Position numbers and translations under genes: made by a program. DNA of 64,000 nucleotides, from contig NZ_ANNU01000030.1 in the NCBI RefSeq assembly GCF_000346615.1, forward strand, positions 1-64,000, read 5' to 3'. The DNA comes from Nafulsella turpanensis ZLM-10 (GTDB taxonomy: Bacteria > Bacteroidota > Bacteroidia > Cytophagales > Cyclobacteriaceae). A model generated the notes under the pieces. That model ran no database searches. It was given only the letters and a program-made list of their open reading frames with translations, and was not told the DNA's origin. Positions 53,937-62,689 of the stretch are shown here, in pieces; position 1 is the first letter of the stretch, and each line of letters opens with the position of its first letter.

Positions 53937-54851
53937 ATGCCCAGCATTAGCTATTACCTTATCCGGATGGTTCTGAAAGTAAAGGGCATTAAAAAGACCT
54001 TTTCTAAAGTGCCACTGGATGTTCAGCGACTAAGGAAGGAAGATATCCACCAGCCCTCCGGGAAGCTCCTGGCAGGGAGTGCAGCTACTACTTTTTCGGT
54101 TCAGCAGTCTACGGTAACTGAAATCAGCCCCCCATCTTCGGCGACTGATTTTCTGCTGCTTTATTGTCCCGGAGGAGCTTATGTCTATGGTCCCACAGAA
54201 CTCAACTGGAGGCCCCTTGCCCGGCTGGTAAAAAATACCCGCACCAGAGCCTGGGTGGTCGATTATCCTAAAGCACCGGAAGCGAATATCAGGGAAATAG
54301 CCACGAATATCGATGCGGTATATGCGGAGGCCCGCCGGCGCTATTCGCCTGCCAACATTATGCTGCTGGGCGATTCCGTGGGTGGCAGTTTGGTGATTTC
54401 CCTGGTGCAGCGGCTGATAAAAGCGGGTGAAACCCCGCCATCTCATCTCATTATTATTTCCCCCGTTCTGGATGCGAGTATGAGCAATCCGGAGATAGCA
54501 GAAATTGATAAGGTGGATCCTATATTAAGCAGGCCCGGCGTATTATCGGCGAAAAGAATGTGTGCTGCAGGGATGGATTTGAAAGACCCGCTCATTTCGC
54601 CCCTCTATGGCAGCTTTCAGCAGTTCCCCGCTACCAGTCTCTTTATTGCCGAAAACGACATTATGCGCCCCGACCAGGAACTCGCCGGCTGGGAAATGCA
54701 GGAAGAGGACGTTGAGTTTACTGTCATTGAAGGCAAGGGTATGCCGCATGTCTGGCCCCTGCTGCCGGTAATGAAGGAAGCGAAAGAGGCATTGAATCAG
54801 CTGGAAGAAATTGTGCTTAAGACCATCCAATCGAAAAAGCAGAAAGTGTAA
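53937..54851 (+). CDS. Alpha/beta hydrolase, esterase of the HSL/steryl-acetyl type
   Basis: 304 residues. LLYCPGGAYVYG stands for the HGGG oxyanion motif of the hormone-sensitive-lipase family (HG replaced by PGG), GDSVGG carries nucleophile Ser147, the acid is in FIAENDIMRPD, and His in GKGMPHVWPLL. Such enzymes hydrolyse short-chain esters, often acetyl groups. No signal peptide is present. It stands alone; the following 60 bases lead into the GbsR-type pseudogene on the opposite strand. Confidence 0.85.
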   Translation: MPSISYYLIRMVLKVKGIKKTFSKVPLDVQRLRKEDIHQPSGKLLAGSAATTFSVQQSTVTEISPPSSATDFLLLYCPGGAYVYGPTELNWRPLARLVKNTRTRAWVVDYPKAPEANIREIATNIDAVYAEARRRYSPANIMLLGDSVGGSLVISLVQRLIKAGETPPSHLIIISPVLDASMSNPEIAEIDKVDPILSRPGVLSAKRMCAAGMDLKDPLISPLYGSFQQFPATSLFIAENDIMRPDQELAGWEMQEEDVEFTVIEGKGMPHVWPLLPVMKEAKEALNQLEEIVLKTIQSKKQKV

Positions 54852-54910
54852 CTGGCTTCTGCTTGCCTTTAGCATTTCTTTATGAATAGCAGTCCTTCTT
54901 TGGGCCCCTG

Positions 54911-55395
54911 CTATGCTCTGGTCTTTAGCACGCTCCGTCTGAAAGCCAGCAGGATCTGCTGCTCCCAATTCCTGGAGCGCTCCCGGATTTCGTCCGGCAT
55001 AAAATCGGTAAAGCTGATGCGCACGCGGGGCTTTTCCTGCTGCTGGGGTACTTAATGGCTGTCATCGAGTATGGCTTTAAAAATGTCGTTGAGCTGTTTA
55101 ATGCGGTCCACATTTTCAAGATAGCTTTCCTTCCTGTTGGCAGTTCTGGTTTTGAAGTATCTTTCTCGCTCCCCGACTTTGCTAACATGCTCAATCCGGT
55201 GGGTGTCGAGCAGCTATTTAATGCCGTTACTGGTAGCGCTCTCGCTTATCTGAAGGCTCTACTGAATTTCATCAAAAGTCAATTCGGGTTCGTCGGCTAC
55301 CCTGAGCAGGGCCAGCACTTTGGCTGCCCCTGCCTGCATTCCATTTTTTCGAGGTATACACTTTGTTTTCCGATGAGTTCTTTTTTGTGCTAAGA
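54911..55395 (-). pseudogene. Decayed GbsR/MarR-type transcriptional regulator
   Basis: Translating the minus strand gives the GbsR-type pattern GMQAGAAKVLALLRVADEPELTFDEIQ, stop, SLQISESATSNGIK, stop, LLDTHRIEHVSKVGERERYF, then LKQLNDIF and a C-terminal tail ending at TAG (54911-54913). Three in-frame stops (TAG at 55259-55261 and 55214-55216, TAA at 55052-55054) share one frame. The N-terminal part KKELIGKQSVYLEK continues in another frame, one base being lost in the A run complementary to 55344-55349. This combination shows a real, multiply disabled gene. Confidence 0.75.
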
Positions 55396-55625
55396 GAGAT
55401 GCAAAATGTTCTACTCTAAAGTGCCTGTAGATATAATAAACATTAACTCGCGAAAGCTCCTAGTATGCGGAGGGTTAGCTGAATAAGCGGATGGGCTGGT
55501 ACTTTATAAATTATTATTTTACTTTGATTTAGTTGTAAAATGGGTTATGTTGTGAGGCGAAAAGTTAAAGGCTAATTAGGTATATCGAATAAACAGTAGA
55601 AGTTTGCCTTTACAGTTAGTTTCTT

Positions 55626-57479
55626 ATGGCTGCACATCAAAAGCTTCCCGGACAGATCGTAGTCTTCCTTTTCCTGTTGGTCTGGCCTTTTCTGGCCTTC
55701 GGACAGTATGAGAATGAAGTTCTTGAATACAGGACGAAAATTACCATTGAGAACAGGAAGAGAATAGAAGAAGTCACCTGCCTGATCCAGATCAACAGAC
55801 CCTCCGGTGACTGGATAGCCGAGATTGAAATCCCCTTTCAGGAAGATAATAAGGTGGAAATTCTGGAGGCATCTGTACTCAACCTAAAGAATGAAGTGGT
55901 AAGGGAACTGAAGAAAAAGGAGATAAAGACCAGAAGCAATATTTCCCGGGAGTCTTTTTTCGAAGATCACTATGTGAAATCCTTCTTTTTAGGAGGGAAC
56001 GCTTACCCCTACCGTATCAGGTACAGCTATAAAGTAGAGGTAGATAATTTCCTGGATGTTACCCGTTGGCTTCCCATACTGTTTACGGATGTTCCGGTAA
56101 GAAAGGCTTCTTTAGAGCTTAATTTACCCTTTGATTATAAAGTAAACATTCGTGCTTCTGATAAACTGAAATATGCAGCAAAAAGAGAAGTGGGATATCA
56201 GGTTCACCGATGGGAGATGGATGGACTAGAACCGGTACGGCCTGAGCCTTTTTCTCCGCCCCTTCAGGAGCTCCTGCCAACTGTAACGGTTGTGCCGGAA
56301 AGCTTTCGCTACGGGCCGGAAGGTTCCACTGCCTCCTGGGCATCTTTCGGCCACTGGCAGGCGCAAATGAATGAAGGCCTGGATGAGCTCCCCCCTTCCG
56401 AAAAGGCTGTCGTAGACCAGTTGATTGCCGGAGAAACGGATAAAAGGGAAGTGATAAAAATACTGTACCACTACATGCAGGATCATACCAGGTACATTAA
56501 TGTAACTATAGATGAAGGAGGCTTAAAACCTTATCCGGCCAGTTATGTCTGCGAAAAGAAGTATGGGGACTGTAAGGCCCTCACCATTTATATGAAAGCC
56601 CTTTTAAAGTACGCCGGTATCCCTGCTTACTATACGATAATACATGCAGGAGATAATCCGGTAAGAATTGATACAAGTCTTCCCGCTCAGCAGTTTAATC
56701 ATGTTATTCTAAGTATTCCCCTGGAAGGTGACACAGTGTGGCTGGAAAATACGGCAGGCCATTTGCCTTACAATTACCTGGGTACCTTTACCCAGAACCG
56801 CTATGCCCTGCTGGTCAATGGCACCGTCAGTAAACTGGTGAAAACACCTGCCCTGCAGGCGGAAGATGTAGAGGAGAATAACTTCTACACCTTTAAGCTA
56901 GAGCCCGATGGGAAAGGGGAGGTTACAATTGTTAAAAAAATGGAGGGAGAGCTATTTGAATCTTTCAGGTACTTTCAACGCCACCTGCAGGAAGAGCAGC
57001 TGGGCCAGGAAATAAAAGACCGTTTAGCGCTCCGGAATTACAGGCTGCTTAACTGGCACTTTAATCAAAAAAACCGTGATGATACACAGTTGGAACTGAC
57101 GCTTAATCTGGCTTTGGAGGAGCAGTTCAGGAACATTGGCGGGATGAAAATTTTAAAGATTCCTCCTATCCGGGAATTTAAGACAGGAAAAGCGGCCGCC
57201 AGAGTAAATTATCCTGTAAACAGGAGTGACTCTATTGTGTACCAGTTGCCCTTTGCCAGGCAGTATAAGGTGGAAGTGCCACAGGATGTGTTTATAGAAA
57301 CCGCTGCCGGCAGCTTTAGTGTGAGCTACTCCCTGCAGAAAGAGCAGCTGCTGGTGGTCAGGAAGTTTCAATTATACAGAGGCGATTACTCAGTGGAGGA
57401 GTCTGCTTCTCTACACTCCTTTCTCGACCAGGTAAATCAGTCTTCAGGAAAATCAGTTATTGTCCTTAATGCTTTGTAA
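55626..57479 (+). CDS. DUF3857 and transglutaminase-like domain protein
   Basis: 617 residues. Signal peptide (ends LAFGQ), DUF3857 domain (about 30-230; immunoglobulin-like beta region), then a transglutaminase-like core with Cys316 in KYGDCKALTIYMKALLKYAGIPAYY, His in FNHVILSI, and Glu/Asn instead of the usual Asp in WLENTAGH. The C-terminal part is beta-rich. In this family the core may act as peptidase or transglutaminase. The stop codon is followed with no gap by the start of a second protein of the same family, so the two are co-transcribed and likely work together in the periplasm. Confidence 0.85.
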   Translation: MAAHQKLPGQIVVFLFLLVWPFLAFGQYENEVLEYRTKITIENRKRIEEVTCLIQINRPSGDWIAEIEIPFQEDNKVEILEASVLNLKNEVVRELKKKEIKTRSNISRESFFEDHYVKSFFLGGNAYPYRIRYSYKVEVDNFLDVTRWLPILFTDVPVRKASLELNLPFDYKVNIRASDKLKYAAKREVGYQVHRWEMDGLEPVRPEPFSPPLQELLPTVTVVPESFRYGPEGSTASWASFGHWQAQMNEGLDELPPSEKAVVDQLIAGETDKREVIKILYHYMQDHTRYINVTIDEGGLKPYPASYVCEKKYGDCKALTIYMKALLKYAGIPAYYTIIHAGDNPVRIDTSLPAQQFNHVILSIPLEGDTVWLENTAGHLPYNYLGTFTQNRYALLVNGTVSKLVKTPALQAEDVEENNFYTFKLEPDGKGEVTIVKKMEGELFESFRYFQRHLQEEQLGQEIKDRLALRNYRLLNWHFNQKNRDDTQLELTLNLALEEQFRNIGGMKILKIPPIREFKTGKAAARVNYPVNRSDSIVYQLPFARQYKVEVPQDVFIETAAGSFSVSYSLQKEQLLVVRKFQLYRGDYSVEESASLHSFLDQVNQSSGKSVIVLNAL

Positions 57480-59480
57480 ATGAACAAGTTATTACTCGTG
57501 GCTTTGAGCCTTTTGCTATTGACGAATCCTGCTTTCTCGCAGGAACTTAAAAGTAAGTTCGGAGAGGTAAATCAGGAGGAGCTCACGCTTACTGCCTATC
57601 AGAAGGATCCTGAGGCAGCCGCCCTTGTTTTATTTGATAAAGGGGAATCTTACTTCTTTGATACCGAGCGGGGTTACGATATACGGTTTACCCGAACCAG
57701 AAGAATCAAGATTTTTGATAAAGCCGGTATACCATTTTCTGAAGTTGCTATACCGTTTTATGTCGATGGGTATGGAAGAACAGAAAGAGTGGTATCGATT
57801 GAAGCTTACACCTATAACCTGGAAAACGGGGCACTGAGAAAAACAGCCTTAGACCCGAACACGGTTTTTGAAGAAAAGATAAATGAAAGCTGGAGAGTTA
57901 AAAAGTTTGTATTCCCATCTGTAAAAGAGGGCTCTGTTATTGAATATAAGTATGTGCTGGAAACCCCTTTCCACTTTAACCTCCCGGACTGGACATTTCA
58001 GGATAAAATACCCACCCTTTACAGCCAGTATACGGTAAAAATGATTCCCTTCTATGAGTATGCCTTCCTGGCGCAGGGAATTAGCAGGTTCCATTATCAT
58101 GATACCCGTTTAGGTGATGCGGAAAGAACATTCGGGCAGGTGAGCAAGGTCTATGGCAACAATTTCGGCAGTGGCTTTGAGTTCAAAGACATGATTCATA
58201 CCTATGTAATGAAGGATGTGCCGGCCTTTAAGGATGAGTCTTTCATTACTTCTTCGAAAGACTACCTGATGAAGATTGATTTTCAGCTATCTAAATTCCA
58301 CAGTCCTGCAGGTGGCACAAATGAAGTTGTTACTACCTGGCCGGAGCTGAATAAGAGCCTCCTGAAGAATGATCATTTTGGTAAATACCTTCGGAAAAGC
58401 AAAAGGCAGGCAGAGAAAATCATTGAAGCAGAAATGAATCTCACCGGCAAGAGTAGCGCGGAAAAGGCTCAAATGGTAATTGAATATGTAAAATCCAGTT
58501 TCCGGTGGAATGGATTTAACTCCAAGTACACCTCTAAAAAGCCTAAAGAACTGGTAGAGCAAAAGAAGGGGAATGCTGCTGAAATTAATCTCTTTATGGC
58601 TGCCATGCTGGAGGCTGCAGGAGTGAGCGCCCGGCCGGTTATTTTGAGTACCCGTGACCATGGAAAAATAAAGGTTGATTATCCCTTTGATCATTTCTTC
58701 AATTATGTGGTGGTATTGGTGGAAGGCGAACAATTTGCCTTTCTGGCAGATGGTACCGAAAAGCTCCTGGCTTTTAACAGAATTCCCCCAAGATGTATAA
58801 ATGAAAGAGGGCTGATAGTGGCGGAAGGGGAGCCGCAGTGGGTGAACCTGATTAATAATGTAGGTTCTCTGGATAGCAAAATGATTGATCTTAAAATAAA
58901 TCCGGAAAAGCTTTTGGCAGATGCGATGGTAACTATACAGGCAACCGAATTTGAAGCCTTTGATTATAAAAATAGCTACCACAATGATACGATTGCCTTG
59001 AAGGAAGGCTTATTAAGTAAGGGTTTTAACAAACTTGGGCGGATAAAAACCCTTGGCTTTAACGAAAATGAACGGCCTTATGTAATTTCTCTGGAAGGGG
59101 AGGTTCCTCTTGAAGAGATTAGCAATAAGATTATAGTTTCGCCATTTCTGCAGTTTCCGATAAAAGAGAATCCTTTTACCCAGGAGAGCCGCTCTTATCC
59201 GATCGATTTTATTTATCCCAGAACAGAGAAACTTCGTTCTACCATTCATGTGCCTCAGGGGTATAAAGCATTTAGTATTCCTGCGAACTTTAAAATGGAT
59301 AATGGACTTGCCCAGCTTATAGTAAACTACACACAAAATGGTGGACAGGTTATAGCAGATGCCAGTTATACATTTAGAAAAGCCGTTTACACCGCTGAGG
59401 AGTATACCAGAATTCAGACTTGTTTTGAAATGATGGTAAAAAAACTCAATGAGCAGATTGTATTACAGGCGGTGGAGTAG
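57480..59480 (+). CDS. DUF3857 protein with inactive transglutaminase-like core
   Basis: 666 residues, signal peptide (ends PAFSQE). The DUF3857 domain (about 45-250) is followed by a transglutaminase-like core in which the expected Gly-Asp/Asn-Cys is GNAAEINLFMAAMLEAAG, with Ala366 in the Cys place. The His region DYPFDHFFNYVVV is kept. The protein is therefore probably not a transglutaminase but may bind or scaffold the active neighbour. The ATG directly follows the stop codon of that gene, so the two are translated together. The gene ends 799 bp before the next intact gene. Confidence 0.85.
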   Translation: MNKLLLVALSLLLLTNPAFSQELKSKFGEVNQEELTLTAYQKDPEAAALVLFDKGESYFFDTERGYDIRFTRTRRIKIFDKAGIPFSEVAIPFYVDGYGRTERVVSIEAYTYNLENGALRKTALDPNTVFEEKINESWRVKKFVFPSVKEGSVIEYKYVLETPFHFNLPDWTFQDKIPTLYSQYTVKMIPFYEYAFLAQGISRFHYHDTRLGDAERTFGQVSKVYGNNFGSGFEFKDMIHTYVMKDVPAFKDESFITSSKDYLMKIDFQLSKFHSPAGGTNEVVTTWPELNKSLLKNDHFGKYLRKSKRQAEKIIEAEMNLTGKSSAEKAQMVIEYVKSSFRWNGFNSKYTSKKPKELVEQKKGNAAEINLFMAAMLEAAGVSARPVILSTRDHGKIKVDYPFDHFFNYVVVLVEGEQFAFLADGTEKLLAFNRIPPRCINERGLIVAEGEPQWVNLINNVGSLDSKMIDLKINPEKLLADAMVTIQATEFEAFDYKNSYHNDTIALKEGLLSKGFNKLGRIKTLGFNENERPYVISLEGEVPLEEISNKIIVSPFLQFPIKENPFTQESRSYPIDFIYPRTEKLRSTIHVPQGYKAFSIPANFKMDNGLAQLIVNYTQNGGQVIADASYTFRKAVYTAEEYTRIQTCFEMMVKKLNEQIVLQAVE

Positions 59481-59589
59481 TTTTCTTCAACCTCTGAAGA
59501 GGAGCACCCTCAATTTGGATCCTCCTCACTTCTTCTGTATCTGAATGTATTTTTATTTAATAGGAGGGTAATAATGGTTTGAATTGCCA

Positions 59590-59745
59590 TTGGGAGCATA
59601 AGGGTCGTGCTTCCCCACCGGGACCGCAGCCGCATCTGTCGCTATTTGTGGAGCAAGCTGCCTGCAGATAGCTTGCTCCGGCTGCTGCCCTTTTGTACAG
59701 CGCGCGATCCGCCTCCTCGCAACGACAGCCATAATTTAATTTTGT
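59590..59745. repeat. Intergenic repeat-like block with a 10-bp hairpin
   Basis: GGAGCAAGCT (59650-59659) and AGCTTGCTCC (59670-59679) form a perfect stem. On the minus strand the flanking sequence reads GTCGTTGCGAGGAGGCGGAT, which resembles the start of the widely found GTCATTGCGAGG...GAAGCAATC type of dispersed repeat. The surrounding composition differs from the coding regions. No gene is seen between 59481 and 59840. Confidence 0.45.
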
Positions 59746-59840
59746 CCTGTTACTTACAACCAATAAAAAGCTTAGACTATTCCTCTCTATTGTCGCCTGA
59801 GTTGCTGAGGAACTGCTAAATACGGTCCGACCCTAAGGGC

Positions 59841-60173
59841 CAGTCCGAAGGCTTTGGTACACCTGGTATGGCCTTGCTGGCCTCTATTATCTTTGTGTAC
59901 TTCATTATGATGGGTTTACGACAGCTATATATACCCGCTGGTGGTGCTGTTTTCGATTCCGCTCGCCATTATCGGAGCCCTGCCGGCCCTGGCTTTGTCG
60001 GCTTCCGCGTTCAGTATTTCTCCATATTAGGTATTATTATACTGATTGTTCTGCCCTGGAAGTTGAGAGCTTGAGCGCTACTCTTATTCCCGATGGTGTG
60101 CCTCCCCGGCGAGTCAATGACCTCATCGATTATTATTGTGCCACTCCTCTTAAGCAGGCAGGCTGAGGAGTAA
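59841..60173 (+). pseudogene. Remnant of an RND efflux pump (AcrB-type)
   Basis: One frame gives SEGFGTPGMALLASIIFVYFIMMG, then a shift gives YDSYIYPLVVLFSIPLAIIG followed by ALPALALSASAFSI. Another shift, where one T is missing at 60017-60019, gives SILGIIILIVLPWKLRA and a stop. These match the membrane region of HAE-1/RND pumps. A further piece, GESMTSSIIIVPLLLSRQ, near 60110-60173 resembles the end of the last helix, so about 100 residues or more between them are lost, as is the whole N-terminal two thirds. It is a decayed, deleted pump gene. Confidence 0.65.
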
Positions 60174-60278
60174 AACAGGAGCCTTCATTTTTCCTAACAA
60201 AGGCCTGAGCAGGTGCGTAACTATATCTGTAAAACAGGTACAGGACAGCCTGCTAAGGACTTTGTTTTTTTTGATTAT

Positions 60279-61649
60279 ATGAATTTAATAACTAAAGTAA
60301 AAGAACACGAAACCCTCTTTTCCCTTTTAAAGCTCTCCGGCCCCATTGTGCTGGCCAACATTTTGCAAACAGCTTATCAGCTGATTGATACCTTCTGGCT
60401 GGGCCGTATAGGAGCTGGTGCCGTGGCGGCAGTGTCCTTAAGTTTTCCGCTTTTATTCCTGATTATTTCGCTGGGCATTGGCTTAACCCTGGCCGGTTCC
60501 ATTCTTGCCTCGCAGTATAAAGGAATGGATAACCAGCGGATGATTAACTATGCCAGCGCGCAGACGTATTTTGTGATGCTGTTTATAGGCACTTTACTGG
60601 CGGCAGCAGGTTATTACTTTGCAGAGCCCCTCATGCGGCTGGTAGGGGCAGAAGGTGAAATTCTTCGTGATTCGGTCGACTACTTTAAAGTGTCTTCCAT
60701 TGGTTTTATCTTTCTATTCCTGTTTTTTGTATTTCAGTCACTCATGAGGGGTATCGGGAATGTGGTCATTCCTACTTACGTAGTGCTCTCCACCGTTTTC
60801 CTCAATCTTTTCCTGGACCCGCTCTTTATTTATGGTTGGGGTGCTTTCCCGGCCATGGGAGTGGCGGGCGCTGCCATGGCCAGTGTTATTACCCAGGGAT
60901 TATCGGCCCTTGCCGGCTTTATCATTATTTATCGGGGGAAGAACGGAATTCAGCTAAGCTGGAAAGATTTTAAATTCGATTTTGAGTTCACTAAAATTCT
61001 CGTAAAACTGGGAGTGCCAGCCAGCATGGAAATGTCAACCCGTGCTTTGGGAATGGCCGTGCTGATGGTGCTGGTGACGGGCTTCGGGGGGATGGTTATT
61101 GCTTCCTACGGTATTGGAGCACGTATTCTCAGCTTCGTCATTATTCCGGCGCTGGGGCTTTCTTCGGCCACCACCGCTTTAGTGGGGCAATATGTGGGGG
61201 CCGAAAGAATTAAAGAAGCAGCAGATGTAGGAAGGTTAAGTGCCAAGCTGGCCTTTTTCAGCTTAACGCTTATTGGAGGCTTACTTTTTTTAGTAGCAGA
61301 ACCCCTTACCGCTTTTTTTGTGCCGGGCGAGGAACGGGTTATCCATAATGGCGCCATGTTTATTAAAGTGATGGCGCCCAGCTTCGGCCTGTTAGGTGTT
61401 CAACAGGTAATCAACGGGGTATTTAATGGCGCTGGTTTTACGCTTGCCTCCCTGCTTTTATCGGTCCTTTCATTGTGGATTATCCGCTTCCCGCTGGCCT
61501 TTATACTTTCGAACCAAACATCTCTATCCTTCGAGGGTATCTGGTGGGCCTTTCCGGTTTCCAACCTAATAGCCGCCATTGCCGCCATTATATGGTTCAG
61601 AACAGGTAGCTGGAAGGGCAAAAAGAGAGTAGGCTTTAATGTAAAGTAA
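60279..61649 (+). CDS. MATE family efflux transporter
   Basis: 457 residues from the ATG at 60279 (MNLITKVKEHETLFSLLKLSGPIVLANILQTAY); an in-frame GTG at 60213 would add a polar stretch. Twelve membrane helices in two halves of the MatE fold are visible, with the WLGRIGAGAVAAVSLSFP motif in the first half. It exports drugs or metabolites using Na+ or H+. It follows the RND pump remnant on the same strand. No adjacent regulator was seen. Confidence 0.9.
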   Translation: MNLITKVKEHETLFSLLKLSGPIVLANILQTAYQLIDTFWLGRIGAGAVAAVSLSFPLLFLIISLGIGLTLAGSILASQYKGMDNQRMINYASAQTYFVMLFIGTLLAAAGYYFAEPLMRLVGAEGEILRDSVDYFKVSSIGFIFLFLFFVFQSLMRGIGNVVIPTYVVLSTVFLNLFLDPLFIYGWGAFPAMGVAGAAMASVITQGLSALAGFIIIYRGKNGIQLSWKDFKFDFEFTKILVKLGVPASMEMSTRALGMAVLMVLVTGFGGMVIASYGIGARILSFVIIPALGLSSATTALVGQYVGAERIKEAADVGRLSAKLAFFSLTLIGGLLFLVAEPLTAFFVPGEERVIHNGAMFIKVMAPSFGLLGVQQVINGVFNGAGFTLASLLLSVLSLWIIRFPLAFILSNQTSLSFEGIWWAFPVSNLIAAIAAIIWFRTGSWKGKKRVGFNVK

Positions 61650-62028
61650 GAGGGGAGCTAAGATATTAGACTATGGACAATGGATTTAGGAGTCTGGCGT
61701 GGAGCCAGGAGTCAGGAGTGTCCATTAAGCGCCTGTCATTGCAAAGCAGGGGGCGCCCAGCAGACGCAGGAAGCTGAAGCAACCCGCCTGCCGGCAGGTC
61801 TTTATCCAGCTGAAAGGGAGCACTAAAGGGAAAGCTTCGAAGGAGCTAAAATGGACGGGAGAGTTATCTTTGCGGGCAGAATACCCCAACAGAGCGTCTC
61901 CCTCACTTCGTAAATCTCCTTTCCCCGCAAGCACAGTTTCCATTGAAATTTGCTTGATAATCAATCCGTACAACCTACGACTAACCACCAGCCACTAACT
62001 ACAAACAACTACCAGCCAACAACTAAAA
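61650..62028. other. Intergenic stretch with dispersed-repeat and low-complexity sequence
   Basis: It holds GTCATTGCAAAGCAGGGGGC (from 61736) continuing to GAAGCAACCC, a degenerate form of the GTCATTGCGAGG...GAAGCAATC dispersed repeat. Before it are short repeats of AGGAGTC/CAGGAGT (61692-61716). From about 61969 to 62031 an A/C-rich low-complexity tract (CTAAC, AACTAC units) leads up to the end of the thioredoxin-like gene. No gene is seen. Confidence 0.5.
61731..61800 (+). repeat. Dispersed intergenic repeat of the GTCATTGC...GAAGCAA type
   Basis: TGTCATTGCAAAGCAGGGGG opens it and GAAGCAACCCGCCTGCCGGC closes it, a known kind of short intergenic repeat in many bacterial genomes. A second, less clear copy lies near 59590-59745 in the opposite orientation. 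Confidence 0.45.
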
Positions 62029-62619
62029 CTACATTTTAATCATACAGCCAACGGGGCGTTTATGGGGAGCATTAACGATTCTGCCTTTTAATACCGAGTC
62101 GAGAGCCTGCTTCAGGTATTCCTGGTTTACATCTGCGGCCACCTGTGGGTTGTCATCAAGAGCACCGGAATAGGCAACAGTGAAAAGGTTTGGCTTATTG
62201 GAAAGCACAAAAACTTCGGGCGTTTTGGTGGCGCCGAACAGTGCGGCTACCTTTTGGTCGGAATCGGCCAGGTAAGGGATGTTAAGGCCCCAGCTGGCAG
62301 CTTTAGCCTTCATCGACTCCATAGAGTCTTCCCTGCTTTCGTTCGGGTCGTTGGGGTTTATCATTAAAAAGGCAACGTCCTGTCCGGCATAAGCCTTTAC
62401 CAGAGCAGAAAAACGCTCTTCGTACAGCTTGGAATAGGGACAGAAGTTACTGGTAAACAGCACGACCACTGCCTTGCGGTTCTGGAAATCAGATAACGAA
62501 ACCTCCTTGCCGCTGACCGCATCGGGCAGGGTAAAATTCTCTACTCTTTTGGTTTGTGCCTGCAGGCTGCCGGAGACTGCAAAGACCAAAATGAGCAGGA
62601 CTACTAATATTTTTTTCAT
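62029..62619 (-). CDS. Thioredoxin-like (redoxin domain) periplasmic protein
   Basis: 196 residues with a signal peptide (ends SLQAQ). Redoxin/thioredoxin fold: FTLPDAVSGKEVSLSDFQNRKAVVVLF, active site SNFCPYS (Cys60 without a second Cys, Ser63), cis-Pro region ATKTPEVFVL. The single-cysteine CxxS form, as in many Bacteroidota peroxiredoxin-like proteins, suggests reductase or scaffold rather than oxidase work. It follows the phosphopantetheinyl transferase gene by 70 bp on the same strand. Confidence 0.82.
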   Translation of the reverse strand: MKKILVVLLILVFAVSGSLQAQTKRVENFTLPDAVSGKEVSLSDFQNRKAVVVLFTSNFCPYSKLYEERFSALVKAYAGQDVAFLMINPNDPNESREDSMESMKAKAASWGLNIPYLADSDQKVAALFGATKTPEVFVLSNKPNLFTVAYSGALDDNPQVAADVNQEYLKQALDSVLKGRIVNAPHKRPVGCMIKM

Positions 62620-62689
62620 GGATGTTTCTGTTAGTTCAGCTTATCAGCTTAATAATTACAGTTTAAAACTATCAAATAAAGTGCCATAA

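Noticed and set aside
59607-59819. Small open frame between the DUF3857 gene and the pump remnant
   Set aside because: It covers the hairpin and the repeat-like block, and its sequence has no protein-like pattern.
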